A stretch of 64,000 nucleotides of DNA. Source: Lepidodermella squamata. Lineage: Eukaryota > Gastrotricha. Below, in pieces: positions 59,441 to 64,000 of the stretch (positions are counted from its first letter, which is position 1; every line of letters begins with the position of its first letter). Both the position numbers and the translations under genes were made by a program. The notes beneath the pieces were generated by a model, which searched no databases, was not told the origin of the DNA, and saw only the letters and a list, made by a program, of their open reading frames with translations. Location of the stretch: contig JBLDXI010000013.1 in assembly GCA_047495785.1 (NCBI GenBank), forward strand, positions 2,418,001 to 2,482,000. Direction: 5' to 3'.

Positions 59441-59867
59441 AATTTGCGGTCCAATTTGACAGGGTTTTGTGACCTTGGGACAGACTGGTTATCTTTGTTG
59501 CCCAATCAATATGCTCAATTTCTCAAGATTGTTTATTCAATCAGCTGACTTCAACAAGTTGAGGACTGATTTCAGCTGCTGTACGGTCCCAGACGTAAAT
59601 TTCATTTGATGGATTGCTACGTATGAATAGAAGCGACTATGAAGAACGATGGAGAAACAAGTTTTAAGCTAACCAAAACACGCGGATAATCGCTTTTTCA
59701 GTTGACATCATAACCAGTGTTGCGATTATGTCGACACAGATGAGTGTAGTGACGGAACGTCATGTTTGCTTGTAAACCTGGATAGTTAGCAGCGAAATGG
59801 GAAACTCAACAACAAGATGATCATCAAGACACTTGTTTATTCTCTCAATTCTCAATCATCACAAACT

Positions 59868-60276
59868 CTAGTCTATTGTCAGCAACAAATCAACTTTCAC
59901 GTGAAGTGGCTCCACGAGTTTTCTAATTTCTTCCAGAGCCGCCGACTGGGATTGGGCTGCCCAGTTTACCTGCGGAAAGCCTAGCTGCGGGAAGGCCGGT
60001 GCTGCCGCTTGCAGCACAGCGGACATTGCAGCCAGCTGCTTGATGTTCGGCAGCTGAGCAGCACGATTCGATGCTCTGTGTCCCGGTCGTCTGCGGTTGG
60101 TGCAACTGAAAATGAATTAAATTCAAGTTATATACCGGTTTCAGTCGATGAGATACTGATTTCTGGCGAATACGAGCTGCTTGCTAGAAATGAAGAATCT
60201 ATTGCCACTGACAACGGGCTGACTGTCGCTGACGAATCACTAATTGTCGGCTTTGTTTTTAGAGAATACTACTCAT
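59868..60276 (-). other. Possible two-exon minus-strand gene end, unassigned
   Basis: A block 60105-59868 after a TTTTCAG acceptor is open for 78 codons (NRAAQLPNIKQLAAMSAVLQ, then GFPQVNWAAQ and EEIRKLVEPLHVKVDLLLTI) with amphipathic character. An upstream block at about 60270-60138 (KPTISDSSATVSPLSVAIDS) ends in a GTATAT donor. The phases of the two blocks disagree. Joining them in phase gives a different, shorter tail. The pairing is therefore unresolved. No family is recognised. Confidence 0.25.
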
Positions 60277-60634
60277 TATTATTGCGATGATTATGGAGAT
60301 GATTTGTAACTTCAGGCTTGGGAGGAGACTTTAAGTAGTCCAAGTGGCATCAAATGGTGTCCAAAGTTATTGCCAATAATTTGAACTGGCGCCAAATTGG
60401 TGTTATCACTCGGAGTAACTACTCGAATAGTTGTTCAGTTTTAAGTTCGTTCATGTTTTAAAAGGTAAATGTTAAAAAAGGATAAGTGCCGTATTGCAGT
60501 ATACTTCGAAGTGTCACACGACCCTTTTTATTAGTTCGTAAAATGCGTGACGAGCGATATTTACTTTTTACCCAGCTAGCCAAGTTTCTTTTTATTTGAA
60601 ATTTTACATTATAGATAATTTGATAATTTCGAAA

Positions 60635-61115
60635 ATGCGATTGGGAAATTATTCGAGATTGCCCACCTCTGACCCGAATGGCAATCGATCCGATTATGAT
60701 GAGCAGCGTAATCAGGAAATGGCGGAAAATCTCTCAGCCAAGGTTGGTATTACGACGAACAAAACTTGACAAATTATCGGATTTCTTTCTTTCGCTTTAG
60801 GTGAATATGCTGAAACTGCTAGCTAACGATGTACATACCGAAACTCGAGATCAGACGCATCGAATGTTGTCTGATACAGCCGTTGACATGTCAAGAACTC
60901 AAGCTCTGTTCGGTATAACGGTCAATCGGCTAAATAACTTAGTCACAAAAATCAGCACAAAATCAACTGCTCGTTTCCAGTGCACAATAATAATCGGAAT
61001 TGTTTCATTTTTCTTCATTCTATACCTCGTGGCCACTAAGACAAGTCTGTTCAGCGGTTCTCATGCATCTGATGCAATCAGCCAAACTTCATCAACTACT
61101 ACAGTGTCAGTATAA
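60635..61115 (+). CDS. BET1: BET1-like ER-Golgi Qc-SNARE
   Basis: Two exons, 60635-60742 and 60801-61115 (140 residues). A short polar N terminus (GNYSRLPTSDPNG) is followed by NQEMAENLSAKVNMLKLLAN and a heptad-bearing SNARE helix to about residue 95. A single C-terminal membrane anchor spans about 97-115 (CTIIIGIVSFFFILYLVATK). This small tail-anchored layout is typical of BET1, which works with Sec22, Membrin and Syntaxin-5 in ER-to-Golgi transport. The 24-residue Ser/Thr-rich tail after the anchor is longer than in usual BET1, where the chain ends a few residues after the membrane. Intron donor GTTGGT is weak, but frame is exact. AATAAA is at 61220-61225. Confidence 0.78.
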
Positions 61116-63281
61116 CAATGCGAAAAATATTTATTTGAATTAAGATATTAATCTCTCTAAGCTGTTGGTTACTAAACTATATTTGTAAGCTGAATTGTTT
61201 GGTTAAAGGGCTTTTTGGCAATAAAAACGGTGATACATCATGCTGGCGTGTCTGCTGCGTAATGGCAAAAAATTCGATGATGAGTCAACAACCGTGTGAA
61301 ATCTGCCTCAGATTAAACGAAATTTGTTGCCAGATATGTAGAAAAAAATATAAGCCGCCGTTCACTTCTTGTCTGAGACGACGACGACGTTGCATCGTTT
61401 TCCAAATCTGAGGCGGAGCTGTCAAATGTCAAAGTTAAACGAACGTCAGCCCTACGCTCAGGGGTGCCATAAAACACCCAGGTTTTTTTTACACAGTCTA
61501 ATTATCACAATGTCAGCGGTCAACAGATATACGACGATTGCGGTTGACCATGGCGGATCATTATACTCGTGTTTTTCTTTCAAATGTCGTGTTACATTGA
61601 CCGTTAGGTGGCCACGTTTTTTGAATTATTGGCGTTGTCCAACGCCAGCATCAAGTTAATTGAATAGATGAAACGCCCTCATCTCGAAGTTTTTTTTCCC
61701 GAAATATTGAGTGTTTATCAGTTTATGCTCTACTTACATACGTAAGCTGGGTAGCGGAATACATTTCTCCGCTAACAAGACATGAGATAACATCTTTCAT
61801 CAGCAACCTGCTCGCTTCTAACTGATCATTATCATCTTTTCTATTAACCAGGTTTTTCATTGAACCTAGCCAACCTGGCCGAGATAGCCTAGGCCCAGAA
61901 GTTAAACGTTTTACTGGAGCTACGATTATTTTTACAGTGAGACCGAGTGAGAGAGGCGCCCCTTTACACCTCTTAATATAAAAGCAATTTAAGGATTTTC
62001 TAACAGCCCTCAAAACAGAGACTAAATTTTTTGTATAAATTTCTAGGGCTTAGCGACAAGTTTGTTATAAAGCGCTGTCGAACAAATGACCAGCAAATAG
62101 ACGCACTGCTTCTTCAGTCGCCACGTAGATCACGCTCGAGATAAGCGGCTTTCAAGCAAAGCCTCAGAAAAACTTGCCTTCTGCCCTGGCCAACAGAGCC
62201 AAAGGCAGGCAGAATATTTCGGGCGAATACCTTCCGTTTTAGTCACTGATGAGCTTTTGATTTTCTATTCAAGGTTAAGTTATTTTTTGCGGAGAGTGCA
62301 TCTCCCTATTGATTCCTTGTTTACCCAAGTCAGTGCCAAATTAGACTGCGTCATTTAATGTGCACAGAATAATAGAAATTCCACTAATTGACTAACATGG
62401 ATATCAAAAGTTTTATAACCCGCAAAATTCCTGCGCGCTGAATTCGTGCAAAGCTTTCAAAGTATTTCAAAGCCGGACGTAAGAGCATTTTCCTGCCAAC
62501 CGTGTGAGGCATGGGAACGCGTGACACTAGAGTTAGGAAATCACGTGGAAAGATGTGTCAAGCGTGTTAACCGGCAGGTAATGTTTCTGGTCAACGATGA
62601 CTATCTGCTGACCAACGCTTATCTGCGTTAACCGCCCACGTTTTCCCTACCTTACTTGCATGAATCAGAATAATATTAGCGTAATGACGAAACACCTCAA
62701 CCGTCCGCTATCAAAAAGGAAAATTCATCAAAATTATTCATTCATTTTTGATGACTTGTTGATTCGTGTTTTTATTGCTTGATAATATCTTCCTCTTCTC
62801 ATCAAGTTCGGGTCATTCGAGTACGAATCCTTTTAGCTGAAGACCAGACTACTGTTGTAATGCAGAAAGCGCGAAGCCATTAGTCTGTCTCGTGTAAGTA
62901 GTTGTTTGAATGCTCTTAATTATCGCTTCATTAACACGGATAGTTACGTCAGTTTTTTTCTACAACAAACTTCATAATGTGTTAAAATTTAACGCGTTAA
63001 TAAGATGAAGCTAATAATCTACCTTTATTATCTGCTTTACATTCGTAGACGATAACACAGTAGTAGGTGTGAGTTGTTTTTCTGACGCAATCATATGAAA
63101 AATAGGGAAAAAACTTGGATGAACCTTCCTAGGAAAGTGGCTGTGTTAATTCAAATTATATATGTTCTCAGTTGGCCCCAAGCGCATGAATAATTATCAC
63201 CTTCATTTAAAGCTATCATAATACTGAAACTTTTCTTTAGATCTTATTTTGATAAACTTCACAGTGGAAAACTTACTGGAT
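61116..63281. other. Intergenic, no supported gene
   Basis: It contains the BET1 3' end (AATAAA 61220-61225). Several small frames (for example 61369-61659 plus, 61723-62013 minus) lack splice context or family likeness. No repeats of note. Confidence 0.5.
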
Positions 63282-64000
63282 ATGTTGAGATCCTTACTCG
63301 TTTCCTCTCTATTGTTTGTCGGGCAAACAAATGGTAAAAATAACCAAGAAAATCTCACAGCTCTTCAAAATTTCGTTTTTTTCAGCCCAAAATACCGATG
63401 TGATTTTCCGATCCAACCCGACTGGTTGGACTTGTAGTGATACGCCATTTCAAGCTACTCGAGTCACATATTCATTCAGCGACGGGTCACCCCTTCGAGC
63501 TGTTGTAGCCAGAATAGTTCAATCTTGCCAGGCTTCATGTCGCAGCGCGAGTTGGTGTCGGGCTTTCTCGGTAGATTCACTACCAGTTTCCGCCCCGAAT
63601 ACTCCGAATAGCCGTACAACCAACGACTACTACGACAACTATTTGGACGAGAATCGGGATAGCTCTGCTGTTTGTAATTTATTCACCCAGACCTCGTGCC
63701 GCGTCGTGAGATGGCCAAGCCCACGTACTACAGTTTTAGCATACAAAATTGCGAGTAAGACATTTTTCGAATTTTAGCGACCTCAATTTAACTCCCTTTT
63801 GTGTTACTTTAGAGGTGGAAGGCTATGACTTGAATGAGCGAAAATGCCCGAAGCCTATTAACGTGTGGGTTGGCGGTCCGCCTGACCAATGTGCCCAGGC
63901 TTGTGATTATTCACCGCTTTGCGCTGGCTTCAACTACAAGTTTGCGGAAAATCAGTGCTTCTTGATTAACAACAACAAATCACTTGGCTTGGATGACGAG
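63282..64000 (+). CDS. Secreted PAN/apple-domain protein, 5' part (runs off the window)
   Basis: Exons 63282-63333, 63386-63754 and 63813 onward, open at the window edge. A signal peptide (MLRSLLVSSLLFVGQTN) leads a first Cys-rich domain: GWTCSDTPF, ARIVQSCQASCRSASWCRAF, VCNLFTQTSCR. A second begins with GYDLNERKCPKPINVW and DQCAQACDYSPLCAGFNYKF...QCFLIN. The spacing of Cys around the C-x3-C-x4-C-x-A/G-F core fits PAN/apple domains, which bind proteins or carbohydrates in extracellular matrix and cuticle proteins. The rest of the chain is not visible, so neither the number of domains nor a membrane anchor can be judged. Confidence 0.75.

Larger units (their letters stand above)
57730..60634. 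other. 2.9 kb region with weak minus-strand coding traces
   Basis: No confident gene. Minus-strand frames at 59400-58905 and 60276-59868 look biased in composition (see separate entries) but do not assemble cleanly. The remainder, 57730-58900 and 60300-60634, shows nothing recognisable. Confidence 0.4.

Noticed and set aside
60009-60290. 93-codon plus-strand frame
   Set aside because: It is opposite a more protein-like minus-strand frame and has no family likeness.
61723-62013. 96-codon minus-strand frame
   Set aside because: No motif, no splice signals and no polyA context.
1-64000. tRNA, rRNA, CRISPR or bacterial operon features
   Set aside because: No convincing A/B-box tRNA pattern, rRNA core or spaced direct-repeat array was found, and all coding evidence is eukaryotic.

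Overview
This is eukaryotic (metazoan) DNA. The genes are split by spliceosomal introns, mostly 45-60 bases long, with GT donors and T-rich TTTTCAG or TTTTTAG acceptors. The proteins are animal families: HERPUD, HHAT, CCT2, COG6, NUDCD1, MPHOSPH6, CSRNP, TTC39, BET1, tetraspanins and GM2-activator-like proteins. Short introns, close gene spacing and chitin-binding or chitinase genes point to a small invertebrate with a compact genome, such as a tardigrade, nematode or rotifer. I cannot fix the phylum from the sequence. The exon joins given here were found by eye from splice sites, reading frame and family conservation. No search was run.

Left part (1-18.6 kb): a gene-poor 2.4 kb stretch, then a single-exon HERPUD-type ER stress protein and two tandem seven-exon HHAT-like acyltransferases with the same exon plan. 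A five-exon PLAC8-type cysteine-rich protein follows. On the minus strand, MPHOSPH6 (exosome cofactor) lies 90 bases upstream of NUDCD1. An intronless CCT2 (chaperonin beta subunit) is followed by COG6 (Golgi tethering). Three same-strand pairs (HERPUD-HHAT, MPHOSPH6-NUDCD1, CCT2-COG6) have operon-like spacing.

Middle part (18.6-38.6 kb): 5.4 kb without genes, rich in CG steps, precedes a Ser-rich protein with a possible PP1 docking motif. A small lysine/proline-rich coiled-coil ORF comes next. Then there is a chitin locus: two minus-strand secreted proteins with chitin-binding modules and a C-terminal laminin-G-like domain (a Pif-like architecture) flank a plus-strand GH18 chitinase-like gene. 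Its last exon is split by a 2,682-base inverted-repeat transposon, which left an 8-base target duplication.

Right part (38.6-64 kb): two tetraspanins, then three GM2-activator-like secreted lipid-binding proteins with related promoters. A mariner-type MITE and a nested inverted-repeat element separate them. After these come CSRNP and TTC39 on the minus strand, some weak unassigned coding traces, BET1 (ER-Golgi SNARE) and a secreted PAN/apple protein that runs off the right edge.

Much of the gene set serves the secretory pathway (HERPUD, HHAT, COG6, BET1) or makes secreted or surface products (chitin-binding, GM2A-like, tetraspanin, PAN). The clearest unusual objects are the interrupted chitinase with its palindrome-bearing transposon, the Pif-like gene pair, and the nested inverted-repeat elements.
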